Shown piece by piece: positions 33,965-42,888 of a DNA stretch of 64,000 nt; positions within the stretch are counted from its first letter, which is position 1, and each line of letters begins with the position of its first letter. The position numbers and the translations under genes are program-made. The stretch comes from Paenibacillus sp. RC334 (GTDB lineage Bacteria; Bacillota; Bacilli; Paenibacillales; Paenibacillaceae), in contig NZ_CP125370.1 in the NCBI RefSeq assembly GCF_030034735.1, forward strand, positions 1,302,001-1,366,000. Reading direction: 5' to 3'. Under the pieces are notes generated by a model. That model saw only the letters and a program-made list of their open reading frames with translations, searched no databases and was not told where the DNA came from.

Positions 33965-34960
33965 TTATTTGATCAGCTTGGGTAATTCCTCCAGCAACCA
34001 TTCCCGAGTGGTGGCATCACTTTCGGTCTTGCCAATATCCTGAGCGTACACATGTCCCTGCTTTACGGCAGGAAGCTGGAGCCAGAGCTTGCTTTTCATC
34101 AACTGCTCAGTAGATTGCTTGGCTTCAGCAATTGGGGTATTGAGTATGAAAATCCGATCTCCGGCGTATTGTCCAATCACTTCAGGTGAAATTTGCACAA
34201 ATCCTTGGTCTTCATCCAGCACTTTCTGGACAGGGGCCGTAGGCTTGAGGCCATTCTTTTCGTACAATATCTGTGACAGTCCTGTCTTTCCCATCACGAA
34301 CAAGCGATCACCGGGATAGTAAGTGAAGACCGTAGCTGTTTCTCCCGGCTTGACGCCGTTGGCATGCAGCTTGCTCCACATCTCGGTTTCCTTGATTTTG
34401 TACTGTGCAAGCCAATCCTCGGCAGCTTTTTTCTTGTTTACGATTTCTCCGAGGTGCAGCAATCGCTCGTTCAGCGGAGCGAAGGTGTCGAATACAATCG
34501 TAGGCGCGATTTTGCTCAGAGCTACATACTGCTTTTCGTCTGTATTGCCTGTAATGATCAGGTCAGGCTTTAGCGTCAATGCTTTTTCCAAATTAATCGG
34601 AAATCCCAGATCGGCTACATTCTGAACCTGCTTCTCATACACCTTGCCCTCAATCATGGAAGTGGATGTGCCTACAGCCTGAACGCCCAAAACCAGCAGA
34701 TCCCCATAGTTTTCTCCGAAATAGGCAATACGTTGGGGAGACGTGGGGATGTTTACCGTGTGTCCCCTATAGTCTGTGTAAGAGCGTGTTGCAGCCGCTT
34801 CTGAAGTCTTGGTAGATGCCGTCGTTCCTGCAGTGGGTGCTGTTGTGTTACTATTTGCAGCAGGTTTCTCCGAGGTGCCGCATCCCAACAGCAATGCTCC
34901 GATAAGAGAGAATAGGCCGAGCATAGTCGTATATTGTCGAGTGGATTTCTTATTGATCAT
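33965..34960 (-). CDS. iron-siderophore ABC transporter substrate-binding lipoprotein
   Basis: A 331-residue class III binding protein. The signal peptide ends in a lipobox (ALLLGC), then comes a Thr/Ala/Ser-rich spacer and the bilobed domain with PQRIAYFGENYGDLLVLG, LKPDLIITGNTDEKQY and LFVMGKTGLSQILYE. It captures an iron chelate outside the cell for an FecCD-type permease, which is not in this window. The domain is strikingly similar to the C-terminal part of the adjacent Btr-like regulator. ATG 34960 has GGAGG five bases upstream. A Fur-like box lies 41 bases upstream. Confidence 0.9.
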   Translation of the reverse strand: MINKKSTRQYTTMLGLFSLIGALLLGCGTSEKPAANSNTTAPTAGTTASTKTSEAAATRSYTDYRGHTVNIPTSPQRIAYFGENYGDLLVLGVQAVGTSTSMIEGKVYEKQVQNVADLGFPINLEKALTLKPDLIITGNTDEKQYVALSKIAPTIVFDTFAPLNERLLHLGEIVNKKKAAEDWLAQYKIKETEMWSKLHANGVKPGETATVFTYYPGDRLFVMGKTGLSQILYEKNGLKPTAPVQKVLDEDQGFVQISPEVIGQYAGDRIFILNTPIAEAKQSTEQLMKSKLWLQLPAVKQGHVYAQDIGKTESDATTREWLLEELPKLIK

Positions 34961-35000
34961 GGTAACCTCCGTATGATTGATGGATTCAGGGTTGTGTAAA

Positions 35001-35015
35001 TGAGAATTATTATCA
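35001..35015. promoter_or_regulatory. Fur-like box upstream of the siderophore-binding gene
   Basis: TGAGAATTATTATCA matches the 15-base consensus TGATAATNATTATCA at all but one position. Confidence 0.82.
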
Positions 35016-35465
35016 CAGAAGCAATGATAAGCGATGCACCTTCAATACTCAATGGACAAACTTGGTCACGGAATTCGATTTTGTACAAAATGAAGATGCA
35101 TGAATAGAGCTGACACGTATCGCACCTTGTATTACAATTTGTCTCACGCAAAAAAGAGGCCGCTTATAGTAGTTAAAACTACTTTTGAGCCAGCCCTATG
35201 TGCTTTTGTCTAATTTAGTTATTTAATAAAGAGGAAATAGGTACATTACTGTAGAACGAGCTATATACTATTGTGATTTCAGATGCAGAAGCAAAGGTTA
35301 AATATCTTATTGATCCTAATATAAGCTTTATTCAAGAAATCCAGGGGCGACGGTGATGGGAAGCACCATCCGACTGCGCAGTGGCTCCAAATGTAACTAT
35401 TTACTTTCAGTGCAGCTTATATAAAGATTTTTTGGAATGCACTCAATTTAACTTTGTACAAAACA
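35016..35465. other. 450-base region without an intact gene
   Basis: Holds a hairpin at about 35158-35205 (AGTAGT/ACTACT core, T run on the minus strand) and a 33-codon plus-strand open stretch ending at 35358 (TIVISDAEAKVKYL) that may be a gene remnant. No promoter, RNA or repeat I can name. Not convincing as a functional gene. Confidence 0.4.
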
Positions 35466-35513
35466 CAAACACACGGATAAGCCGGCTGTCCCGGTTCTAT
35501 CCGTGTGTTTTGT
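35466..35513 (-). terminator. terminator of iolR
   Basis: CAAACACACGGATA pairs with TATCCGTGTGTTTTG; an inner CCGG pairing adds stability. Confidence 0.75.
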
Positions 35514-35546
35514 TCTGTCGCAACGTCCTGTCTGATCGCTCTACTT

Positions 35547-36308
35547 CTACTCCCGATCCGCAATAATCAACTGAATATCGTGCTCCCGCACATATTCCTG
35601 ATACGTGTTATCTGGCATCGTGTCTGTGACGAGATAATGAATCTGATCCAGACTGCAATAGGTCATGAGCGCGTATTTGTCGAACTTATAGTGGTCCACC
35701 AGCAAGAAAACCTCCGAGCTTTTTTCGACCACTACCTGCTTGATCTCGCTCTCCAGGGGAGAGGAATTGGTGACCCCATTGGCAATGGAAATGCCGGTAG
35801 AAGCCATGAACGCTTTATTAATGTTATAGGATTTTAAGAGTTCAATATTTTTGAAACTGGCAAAAGATTTGGTTTTCCGCTCCAGCATACCGCCTGTCGA
35901 AATAACATTCAAACCCGGAAACGGGAAAGAGTCGATCATAAAATCAAAATTGTTAGTGATAATCGTCAGTTGCTTGTTTTTGAGAAATTCGATCATTTCC
36001 AGCGTCGTGGTTCCCGAATCTATGAAAATAATATCCCCGTCTTCCACATAGCTTGCCGCCGCTTTGGCGATGAGTGTCTTCTCCTGCTGGTGCCGTGTGA
36101 TTCGGTCGTTAAAAGGCTCCAGTGTCGTATGATTAACCGCCACACCTCCATATACCTTTTTAAGCTCTCCACGTTCCACGAGTTCCTGAACATCGCGACG
36201 AATCGTATTTTTGGAAACATCAAATACATTAACTAATTCATCTAATGAAGCCGTCTGGTGCTCAAAAACATATTCCTGAATTTGTTTAATGCGTTTCGTC
36301 TTTAACAT
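35547..36308 (-). CDS. iolR: DeoR-family repressor of inositol catabolism
   Basis: A 253-residue DeoR/GlpR regulator, almost the same length as Bacillus IolR (251). N-terminal helix-turn-helix LDELVNVFDVSKNTIRRDVQ, then the sugar-phosphate sensing domain with DGDIIFIDSGTTTLEM and LLVDHYKFDKYAL. In Bacillus IolR is released from DNA by 2-deoxy-5-keto-gluconate 6-phosphate. Its head-to-head position with the ten-gene iol operon makes the assignment firm. ATG 36308 has AGGTGG six bases upstream; the longer frame from 36404 crosses the promoter. A half-site inside its own promoter suggests autoregulation. Confidence 0.92.
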   Translation of the reverse strand: MLKTKRIKQIQEYVFEHQTASLDELVNVFDVSKNTIRRDVQELVERGELKKVYGGVAVNHTTLEPFNDRITRHQQEKTLIAKAAASYVEDGDIIFIDSGTTTLEMIEFLKNKQLTIITNNFDFMIDSFPFPGLNVISTGGMLERKTKSFASFKNIELLKSYNINKAFMASTGISIANGVTNSSPLESEIKQVVVEKSSEVFLLVDHYKFDKYALMTYCSLDQIHYLVTDTMPDNTYQEYVREHDIQLIIADRE

Positions 36309-36383
36309 GTAAATCCACCTTTTAATTTGGTAAATGAGAGCGATTATTGCAATTGAACAGCGGTAAAAGGTTCTCTTACATTC

Positions 36384-36411
36384 ATTATAACAACATTTAA
36401 CCAAAACTTAA
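36384..36411 (-). promoter_or_regulatory. iolR promoter
   Basis: Minus strand: -35 TTAAGT (complement of 36406-36411), 16-base spacer, perfect -10 TATAAT (complement of 36384-36389). Confidence 0.6.
36398..36408. promoter_or_regulatory. IolR-type 11-mer in the iolR promoter
   Basis: TAACCAAAACT matches the reported IolR 11-mer pattern WRAYCAADARD at ten of eleven positions and lies between the -35 and -10 boxes of iolR. Confidence 0.5.
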
Positions 36412-36492
36412 TCATTTTTTTGTGTTTTATGTTTATTTCGATATATATTCGTAATTTGGATAGATAAATTTATAAAAAATTCAAATTACGTA

Positions 36493-36521
36493 TTGACTGA
36501 AAGCGCTTCAAATATTATGAT
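36493..36521 (+). promoter_or_regulatory. iolA operon promoter
   Basis: -35 TTGACT (36493-36498), 17-base spacer, -10 TATGAT (36516-36521). It overlaps the cre-like site and lies just upstream of the 11-bp repeats. Confidence 0.7.
36498..36511. promoter_or_regulatory. cre-like site inside the iol promoter
   Basis: TGAAAGCGCTTCAA; on the other strand TTGAAGCGCTTTCA, matching the CcpA consensus TGWNANCGNTNWCA at twelve of fourteen positions with a palindromic AAGCGCTT core. It fills the -35/-10 spacer, so binding would block the polymerase. Confidence 0.7.
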
Positions 36522-36534
36522 GTTATCAGATTAT

Positions 36535-36567
36535 GACCAAAACATAACAAAAAGATAACAAAAAAAC
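36535..36567. promoter_or_regulatory. three 11-bp direct repeats, candidate IolR operator
   Basis: GACCAAAACAT, AACAAAAAGAT and AACAAAAAAAC follow one another with an exact 11-base period, just downstream of the iolA -10 box. They resemble the tandem 11-mers described for Bacillus IolR. Confidence 0.6.
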
Positions 36568-36680
36568 GATGAAAAGAGGGATTAACACCATGGTTTAGCA
36601 CCCCTGTGAATGAATTTTGTCCCAATGTAACCAAGAGCTTACTTCAGCATCAACCAAATAGCCGCAAGGAGGAACAATGT

Positions 36681-38144
36681 ATGTCTGAAGCACGGAAACT
36701 GAAAAACTACATTAACGGAGAATGGGTAGAGAGCAAAACAACACGTTATGAGGAAGTATACAATCCAGCTACGAAAGAGGTTGTAGCGCTGGTGCCGATT
36801 TCGACGCAGGAGGATACAGATTACGCGGCAGAGGTTGCCGCCCGTACCTTTGAACAGTGGAAGAAGGTCCCTGTCCCGCGCCGAGCCCGCATTTTGTTCA
36901 ATTACCAACAGTTGCTCATACAGCACAAAGAAGAGCTGGCCCGCCTGATCACCATTGAGAACGGTAAAAATTTGTCCGAAGCGTTGGGTGAGGTTGGACG
37001 TGGGATCGAAAATGTGGAGTTTGCCGCTGGAGCGCCTACCTTGATGATGGGTGACTCGTTGGCGACAATTGCAACGGATGTGGAAGTGGCGAACTATCGG
37101 TATCCGATAGGAGTGGTTGGCGGCATTGCCCCTTTTAACTTCCCAATGATGGTACCGTGCTGGATGTTCCCGATGGCGATTGCGCTGGGAAATACGTTTA
37201 TTTTGAAGCCTTCCGAGAGAACGCCGCTGTTAACTGAAAAGCTGGTGGAGCTGTTTACGGAAGCCGGACTGCCAAAGGGTGTATTTAACGTGGTGTACGG
37301 CGCTCATGATGTGGTCAACGGTATTTTGGATCATCCGCAGATCAAGGCGATTTCCTTTGTCGGCTCCAAGCCGGTAGGGGAATACATCTACAAGCGTGGT
37401 AGTGAAAATCTCAAACGTGTTCAGGCTCTTACGGGAGCGAAAAACCATACCATTGTGCTGAATGATGCGGATCTGGACGATACGGTGACGAACATTATAG
37501 CTTCGGCTTTTGGTTCAGCAGGTGAGCGCTGTATGGCATGCGCCGTGGTTACTGTGGAGGAAGGAATTGCGGACGCACTTCTAGCCAAGCTGACAGAAAA
37601 AGCAGGGAGCCTGAAAATCGGCAATGGGCTGGATGATGGGGTGTTCCTCGGTCCGGTCATTCGGGAAGAAAATCAGCAACGAACCATTCGCTACATTGAA
37701 AAAGGCATTGAAGAAGGAGCCACTTTATTGTGTGATGGGCGTGAACGTGTGTCGGACGAAGGCTTTTTTATCGGGCCAACGATTTTTGATGGCGTAACTA
37801 CGGACATGACGATCTGGAAGGAAGAAATTTTTGCTCCTGTGCTGTCCATTATCCGTGTGAAGCATCTCCAGGAAGCGGTAGACATTGCCAACCAATCTGA
37901 ATTTGCAAATGGAGCATGTATTTTCACTACGAATGCGTCAGCGATTCGTTATTTCCGTGAAAATATCGACGCAGGCATGCTGGGCGTAAATCTGGGTGTA
38001 CCCGCACCGATGGCTTTCTTCCCTTTCTCGGGATGGAAATCCTCATTCTTCGGAACACTACCTGCCAACGGTAAGGATGGGGTAGAATTTTATACCCGCA
38101 AAAAGGTTGTGACAGCGCGGTATCCCAAGCCTGTTTTTGAGTGA
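36681..38144 (+). CDS. iolA: methylmalonate/malonate-semialdehyde dehydrogenase
   Basis: A 487-residue CoA-acylating aldehyde dehydrogenase. Markers: [12 protein letters not shown] start, [20 protein letters not shown] in the NAD-binding region, [18 protein letters not shown] and the catalytic cysteine in [13 protein letters not shown] (about residue 283). It turns malonate semialdehyde, the last product of inositol breakdown, into acetyl-CoA and CO2. First gene of the operon; ATG 36681 has AAGGAGG upstream, and the frame from 36606 lies in the leader. Expression is likely controlled by IolR and CcpA sites upstream. Confidence 0.95.
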   Translation: MSEARKLKNYINGEWVESKTTRYEEVYNPATKEVVALVPISTQEDTDYAAEVAARTFEQWKKVPVPRRARILFNYQQLLIQHKEELARLITIENGKNLSEALGEVGRGIENVEFAAGAPTLMMGDSLATIATDVEVANYRYPIGVVGGIAPFNFPMMVPCWMFPMAIALGNTFILKPSERTPLLTEKLVELFTEAGLPKGVFNVVYGAHDVVNGILDHPQIKAISFVGSKPVGEYIYKRGSENLKRVQALTGAKNHTIVLNDADLDDTVTNIIASAFGSAGERCMACAVVTVEEGIADALLAKLTEKAGSLKIGNGLDDGVFLGPVIREENQQRTIRYIEKGIEEGATLLCDGRERVSDEGFFIGPTIFDGVTTDMTIWKEEIFAPVLSIIRVKHLQEAVDIANQSEFANGACIFTTNASAIRYFRENIDAGMLGVNLGVPAPMAFFPFSGWKSSFFGTLPANGKDGVEFYTRKKVVTARYPKPVFE

Positions 38145-38159
38145 GGGGGGAGTAGAGAG

Positions 38160-38996
38160 ATGAGCAAATTGCTGCGAAAACCAGGCACGAATAACGAAGC
38201 TCCAACAACTACACCAACTACGAAAACGGGGACCCTCGTCCATGATGTAACAGCGAGTAATTCGCCATTATCCTATATCGGTTTTAAAATCGTGGATTTG
38301 GCTCCGGGTGAAGTGTACGCCGAGGAACTGGGCAAAATGGAATGCTGTATTGTGGCGGTCACAGGCCGCATTCATGTTACCGCGCAGGGAGAAACTTATG
38401 AGAATATAGGCACGCGAACGAGCGTGTTTGAGAAAATACCGACCGATAGTGTGTATGTATCCAATGATAGTGCTTTTCAGGTGGAGGCGGTCACGCCAGC
38501 CCGGATTGCGTTATGCTACTCTCCTTCGACCAAGCAGCTACCGACCCGGCTCATTCGGGCTGCAGATAATCAGGTGGAGCATCGGGGGCAGTATCATAAT
38601 CAACGCACGGTGCATAACATTTTACCGGATTCCGATCCGGGTGCGAACAGTCTGTTAGTGGTTGAAGTGTTCACGGATAGCGGAAACTGGTCCAGCTATC
38701 CTCCGCATAAGCATGACCGGGATCGTCTGCCAGATGAATCATTGCTGGAAGAAACCTATTATCATGAAATCAACCCGCCGCAGGGCTTTGTGTTTCAGCG
38801 TGTCTATACCGATGACCGTTTGCTGGATGAGACGATGACCGTGGAGAACGGCGATGTGGTCATTGTACCGAAGGGATATCATCCGGTGGGTGTGCCGGAC
38901 GGTTATACGTCCTATTATTTGAATGTCATGGCTGGACCGACACGTATTTGGAAGTTTCATAATGATCCTGCGCATGAATGGATATTGAAGCGTTAA
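38160..38996 (+). CDS. iolB: 5-deoxy-glucuronate isomerase
   Basis: A 278-residue double-cupin protein. Family marks are SSYPPHKHDRDRLPDESLLEE (first 20 of these residues include the metal histidines), EINPPQGFVFQRVYTDD, and the closing YYLNVMAGPTRIWKFHNDPA. It converts 5-deoxy-glucuronic acid to 5-dehydro-2-deoxy-gluconate. It follows iolA by 15 bases with GAGGGGGGAG as the ribosome site. The length agrees with Bacillus IolB (271), apart from a slightly longer, Thr/Pro-rich N-terminus. Confidence 0.93.
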   Translation: MSKLLRKPGTNNEAPTTTPTTKTGTLVHDVTASNSPLSYIGFKIVDLAPGEVYAEELGKMECCIVAVTGRIHVTAQGETYENIGTRTSVFEKIPTDSVYVSNDSAFQVEAVTPARIALCYSPSTKQLPTRLIRAADNQVEHRGQYHNQRTVHNILPDSDPGANSLLVVEVFTDSGNWSSYPPHKHDRDRLPDESLLEETYYHEINPPQGFVFQRVYTDDRLLDETMTVENGDVVIVPKGYHPVGVPDGYTSYYLNVMAGPTRIWKFHNDPAHEWILKR

Positions 38997-39018
38997 CCGG
39001 AGAGGAGAGAAACAGCCC

Positions 39019-40035
39019 GTGAAATATGAATTCAACAGTCCCACCGAGAGAGAATATGATCTGATTGCCATCGGTCGAGCTTGTATTGATCTGAACGCAA
39101 CGGAATATAACCGCCCGATGGAAGAGACGATGACGTTTACCAAATATGTAGGGGGTTCCCCGGCGAATATCGCGATTGGGGGTTCCAGGTTGGGCTTGAA
39201 GGCCGGATTTATTGGCAAAATTGCTGACGACCAGCATGGACGTTTTATTGAAAAATACATGCGCAACACAGGCATTGATACCTCCAATATCGTGGTGGAT
39301 CAGGAAGGGCACAAGACCGGGCTGGCTTTTACCGAAATTAAAAGTCCGGATGAATGCAGTATTCTGATGTACCGTCAGGATGTGGCGGACTTGTACCTGA
39401 CCCCGTCCGAGGTGGATGAGGAATATATCCGCAAAGCCAAGCTGTTGCTCGTGTCAGGGACAGCTTTGTCCAAAAGTCCCTCCCGCGAGGCGATGCTGAA
39501 AGCGGTAAGTCTGGCACGGAAAAATGACGTTAAAGTGGTGTTTGAGCTGGATTACCGTCCGTATTCGTGGGCCACACCGGAGGAAACGGCAGTGTACTAC
39601 GCACTGGTTGCCGAGCAGTCAGATGTAGTTATAGGCACTCGTGACGAATATGATGCTTTGGAAAATCAAACGGCTGACGATGAGCAGGGAGAGCAAGCCA
39701 ATGAGCAGACGATTCGCTATCTGTTTCAGCATTCACCGGAGTTAATCGTGATCAAGCATGGGGTCAAAGGCTCCTACGCTTATACCAACACAGGAGAAAC
39801 GTTCAGCGGCCGAGCCTATAAGACGAAGGTTTTAAAAACATTTGGTGCAGGCGATTCCTATGCCTCCGCGTTCCTGTATGCACTCTTGCGGGGCAAGGAT
39901 ATTGAAACGGCTCTTAGATTCGGCAGCGCCTCGGCTTCTATTGTGGTGAGCAAGCACAGTTCTTCCGATGCCATGCCGACAGCCACAGAGATCGAGCAAC
40001 TGATCGCGGAGAATGAAGCCAAACAGTACAGATAG
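39019..40035 (+). CDS. iolC: 5-dehydro-2-deoxygluconokinase
   Basis: A 338-residue PfkB-family kinase. Features: YDLIAIGRACIDLNATEYNR start, the substrate glycine pair in GGSPANIAIGGSRLGLKAGF (20), and the catalytic GAGDSYASAFLYALLRG motif. It phosphorylates 5-dehydro-2-deoxygluconate; in Bacillus its product is the inducer that inactivates IolR. The start is GTG at 39019 with GGAGAGGAGAG upstream, and it sits 22 bases after iolB. A Gln/Glu-rich loop near residue 220 (DDEQGEQANEQ) is slightly longer than usual. Confidence 0.94.
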   Translation: MKYEFNSPTEREYDLIAIGRACIDLNATEYNRPMEETMTFTKYVGGSPANIAIGGSRLGLKAGFIGKIADDQHGRFIEKYMRNTGIDTSNIVVDQEGHKTGLAFTEIKSPDECSILMYRQDVADLYLTPSEVDEEYIRKAKLLLVSGTALSKSPSREAMLKAVSLARKNDVKVVFELDYRPYSWATPEETAVYYALVAEQSDVVIGTRDEYDALENQTADDEQGEQANEQTIRYLFQHSPELIVIKHGVKGSYAYTNTGETFSGRAYKTKVLKTFGAGDSYASAFLYALLRGKDIETALRFGSASASIVVSKHSSSDAMPTATEIEQLIAENEAKQYR

Positions 40036-40049
40036 GAGGAGAGCAGACG

Positions 40050-41960
40050 ATGCGAACAATTCGTTTGACGACCGCACAAGCGTTAATACGCTTTTTGAAT
40101 CAGCAATACGTGCATATCGATGGCCGAGAGTTTCCATTTGTAGAAGGTATATTTAACATTTTTGGACACGGAAACGTACTGGGCATCGGACAGGCGCTGG
40201 AGCAGGAATCAGGTCACTTGAAGATTATTCAGGGGAAAAATGAGCAGGGCATGGCCCACGCAGCTATTGCATACAGCAAACAGCTACTGCGGCAAAAAAT
40301 ATACGCAGTCACGACATCCGTCGGACCGGGCGCAGCTAATTTGGTGGCTGCCGCAGGTACAGCGCTGGCGAATAACATCCCTGTGCTGCTGCTGCCGGGG
40401 GATACCTTTGCTACACGCCAGCCTGATCCGGTGCTACAGCAGGTGGAGCAGGAGCACAGCGCAGCCATCACGACCAATGACGCGCTGCGGCCCGTGTCCC
40501 GCTATTGGGATCGCATCACCCGCCCCGAGCAGCTTATGTCCAGCCTGATTCGGGCGTTCGAAACGATGACGAATCCGGCCACGGCAGGACCAGCAACGAT
40601 CTGTATTTCTCAGGATGTGGAGGGCGAAGCATTCGATTACGAAGAATCGTTTTTTAGTAAGCGCATTCATTATATCGACCGCAAGCTGCCGTCCGAACGG
40701 GAATTACAGGGTGCGGCAGATATTTTAAAGGCGAGCCGCAAGCCCGTGATTCTGGTCGGCGGCGGTGCTAAATACTCTGAGGCACGCGAAGCTTTGATCG
40801 CGCTGTCCGAGCAATACCAGATTCCGCTGGTCGAAACACAGGCCGGGAAATCGACGGTGGAAAGCACGTTTGCAAACAACCTGGGCGGCGTGGGTATCAC
40901 CGGAACGGCAGCAGCAAATGCGGCGGTGCGACAGGCGGATCTGATCATCGGGATTGGCACAAGATACACCGATTTTGCCACATCCTCGAAAACGGCTTTT
41001 GAGTGGGATACGACCCGGTTCCTGAATATCAATGTCAGTCGTATGCAAGCGTACAAACTGGATGCATTTCAGGTTGTCGCAGATGCCAAAACAACGCTGG
41101 AACAGCTTGGCTCCCGGTTGGAAGGCTACACAAGCACGTGGGGAGACACCATTTCACGGTTGAAGAAGGATTGGTTAGCCGAACGTGACCGTCTAAGCCA
41201 AGTGACCTTTAGTCGAGAAGGCTTTACACCAGAGGTGAAAAACCAGTTTACACAGGAAGTGCTGAATGAATATGCGGACGCTCTCCAGACCGAATTGCCG
41301 CAAACGACGGCTTTGATCGCAGTTAACGATACGATTGCGCCAGACAGTATCATCATTAGCTCAGCCGGATCTTTGCCGGGGGATTTGCAGCGCGTATGGA
41401 ATCCTGCCGTCCCGAACACCTATCATATCGAATATGGTTACTCCTGCATGGGGTATGAGGTATCCGGCACGTTGGGACTGAAATTGGCGGAACCGGATAA
41501 GGAAGTATACTCCATCGTAGGTGATGGCAGCTTCCTGCTGCTGCATTCCGAACTGATTACTTCGATTCAATACAATCAGAAAATCAACATTGTGCTATTC
41601 GACAATTCGGGCTATGGCTGTATTAACAATTTGCAGATGGAGCATGGCAGCGGCAGCTACTATTGTGAATTCCGTACACATGACAATCAGATTCTCAATA
41701 TAGATTATGCCAAAGTAGCCGAAGGCTATGGAGCGAAGACTTACCGTGCCAATACGGTAGAGGAATTAAAAGCAGCGCTCGAAGACGCGAAAAACCAGAC
41801 GGTTTCCACACTCATTGAACTGAAGGTGCTGCCGAAGACAATGACGGATGGCTATGATAGCTGGTGGCATGTCGGTGTAGCCGAAGTATCTGATTCAGAC
41901 AACGTACAACAGGCGTATGAGGCCAAAGAGAAAAAGCTGGAAAACGCCAAACAATACTAG
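40050..41960 (+). CDS. iolD: 3D-(3,5/4)-trihydroxycyclohexane-1,2-dione hydrolase
   Basis: A 636-residue thiamin-diphosphate enzyme that opens the inositol ring. The N-terminal domain starts [20 protein letters not shown] and contains [18 protein letters not shown]; the C-terminal ThDP motif begins [14 protein letters not shown] and ends CINN, the GDG-NN signature. The central domain carries [18 protein letters not shown]. The length is as in Bacillus IolD (637). GGAGGAGAG precedes ATG 40050, 14 bases after iolC. It acts after IolE and before IolB. Confidence 0.95.
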   Translation: MRTIRLTTAQALIRFLNQQYVHIDGREFPFVEGIFNIFGHGNVLGIGQALEQESGHLKIIQGKNEQGMAHAAIAYSKQLLRQKIYAVTTSVGPGAANLVAAAGTALANNIPVLLLPGDTFATRQPDPVLQQVEQEHSAAITTNDALRPVSRYWDRITRPEQLMSSLIRAFETMTNPATAGPATICISQDVEGEAFDYEESFFSKRIHYIDRKLPSERELQGAADILKASRKPVILVGGGAKYSEAREALIALSEQYQIPLVETQAGKSTVESTFANNLGGVGITGTAAANAAVRQADLIIGIGTRYTDFATSSKTAFEWDTTRFLNINVSRMQAYKLDAFQVVADAKTTLEQLGSRLEGYTSTWGDTISRLKKDWLAERDRLSQVTFSREGFTPEVKNQFTQEVLNEYADALQTELPQTTALIAVNDTIAPDSIIISSAGSLPGDLQRVWNPAVPNTYHIEYGYSCMGYEVSGTLGLKLAEPDKEVYSIVGDGSFLLLHSELITSIQYNQKINIVLFDNSGYGCINNLQMEHGSGSYYCEFRTHDNQILNIDYAKVAEGYGAKTYRANTVEELKAALEDAKNQTVSTLIELKVLPKTMTDGYDSWWHVGVAEVSDSDNVQQAYEAKEKKLENAKQY

Positions 41961-41977
41961 GAAGGAAGGTCTGGCTC

Positions 41978-42883
41978 ATGTCTATTTTGTGGGGGATTGC
42001 CCCGATTGGCTGGCGAAACGATGATATACCGGAAATCGGGGCAGACAACACGCTTCAGCATCTACTTAGTGACATTGTCGTTGCTGGATTTGACGGAACA
42101 GAGGTAGGCGGCTTTTTCCCTGAACCCCAAATCCTGAATAAAGAATTACAGCTACGCAATCTGAAAATTGCCGGACAGTGGTTCAGCAGCTACATCATTC
42201 GTGACGGTATCGAGGAAGCAGCGGCGGCTTTCCACAAGCATTGTGCTTATTTGCAGCAGGTGCATGCCAGTGTGGCAGTTGTTTCCGAGCAAACATACAG
42301 CATACAAGGCACAGGCCGATGCGTTTTTTCCGACAAGCCTTATTTTACAGATGAAGAATGGAGCCAGTTGTGCCAAGGGCTGAATGAGCTGGGCAGGATT
42401 GCAGAGCAATATCAGTTAAAGCTGGTATTTCATCATCATATGGGAACAGGTGTGCAGACGCTGGAAGAAGTAGATCGTCTCATGGCAAATACCGACCCGA
42501 AGTATGTACATTTGCTTTATGATACAGGCCATATTTATGTGTCAGATGGAGACTACCTGACGCTGCTGCATCGGCATATGGACCGCATTCAGCATGTGCA
42601 TTTCAAGGATGCACGCAAGAAAGTGCTGGATAGCTGTAAAAAAGAGAAAAAATCTTTCCGTGATTCCTTCCTGATGGGCATGTTTACGGTCCCTGGCGAT
42701 GGATGCATCGATTTCAGCAAAGTGTACGAAGTGCTCTTGAAGCATCAGTATAGCGGCTGGATTGTTGTCGAAGCGGAACAGGACCCGGCGGTTGCGCACC
42801 CTCTGGAGTACGCGCTGATCGCTCGCAAGTATATTAATGAAGCTTTACTTGCTCACACTTTAGGGAAGACAGAGGAGAGGTGA
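41978..42883 (+). CDS. iolE: inosose dehydratase (2-keto-myo-inositol dehydratase)
   Basis: A 301-residue TIM-barrel metalloenzyme of the xylose-isomerase-like superfamily. The opening [20 protein letters not shown] is typical of IolE, and metal ligands are visible in [37 protein letters not shown] and the final VEAEQDPA. It dehydrates 2-keto-myo-inositol to the dione used by IolD. ATG 41978 follows GGAAGGAAGG; the stop overlaps the ribosome site of the transporter gene. Confidence 0.95.
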   Translation: MSILWGIAPIGWRNDDIPEIGADNTLQHLLSDIVVAGFDGTEVGGFFPEPQILNKELQLRNLKIAGQWFSSYIIRDGIEEAAAAFHKHCAYLQQVHASVAVVSEQTYSIQGTGRCVFSDKPYFTDEEWSQLCQGLNELGRIAEQYQLKLVFHHHMGTGVQTLEEVDRLMANTDPKYVHLLYDTGHIYVSDGDYLTLLHRHMDRIQHVHFKDARKKVLDSCKKEKKSFRDSFLMGMFTVPGDGCIDFSKVYEVLLKHQYSGWIVVEAEQDPAVAHPLEYALIARKYINEALLAHTLGKTEER

Positions 42884-42888
42884 ACGAA

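Noticed and set aside
35381..35566. 61-codon plus-strand frame over the iolR terminator
   Set aside because: It runs through the terminator stem into the antisense of iolR and has no ribosome site.
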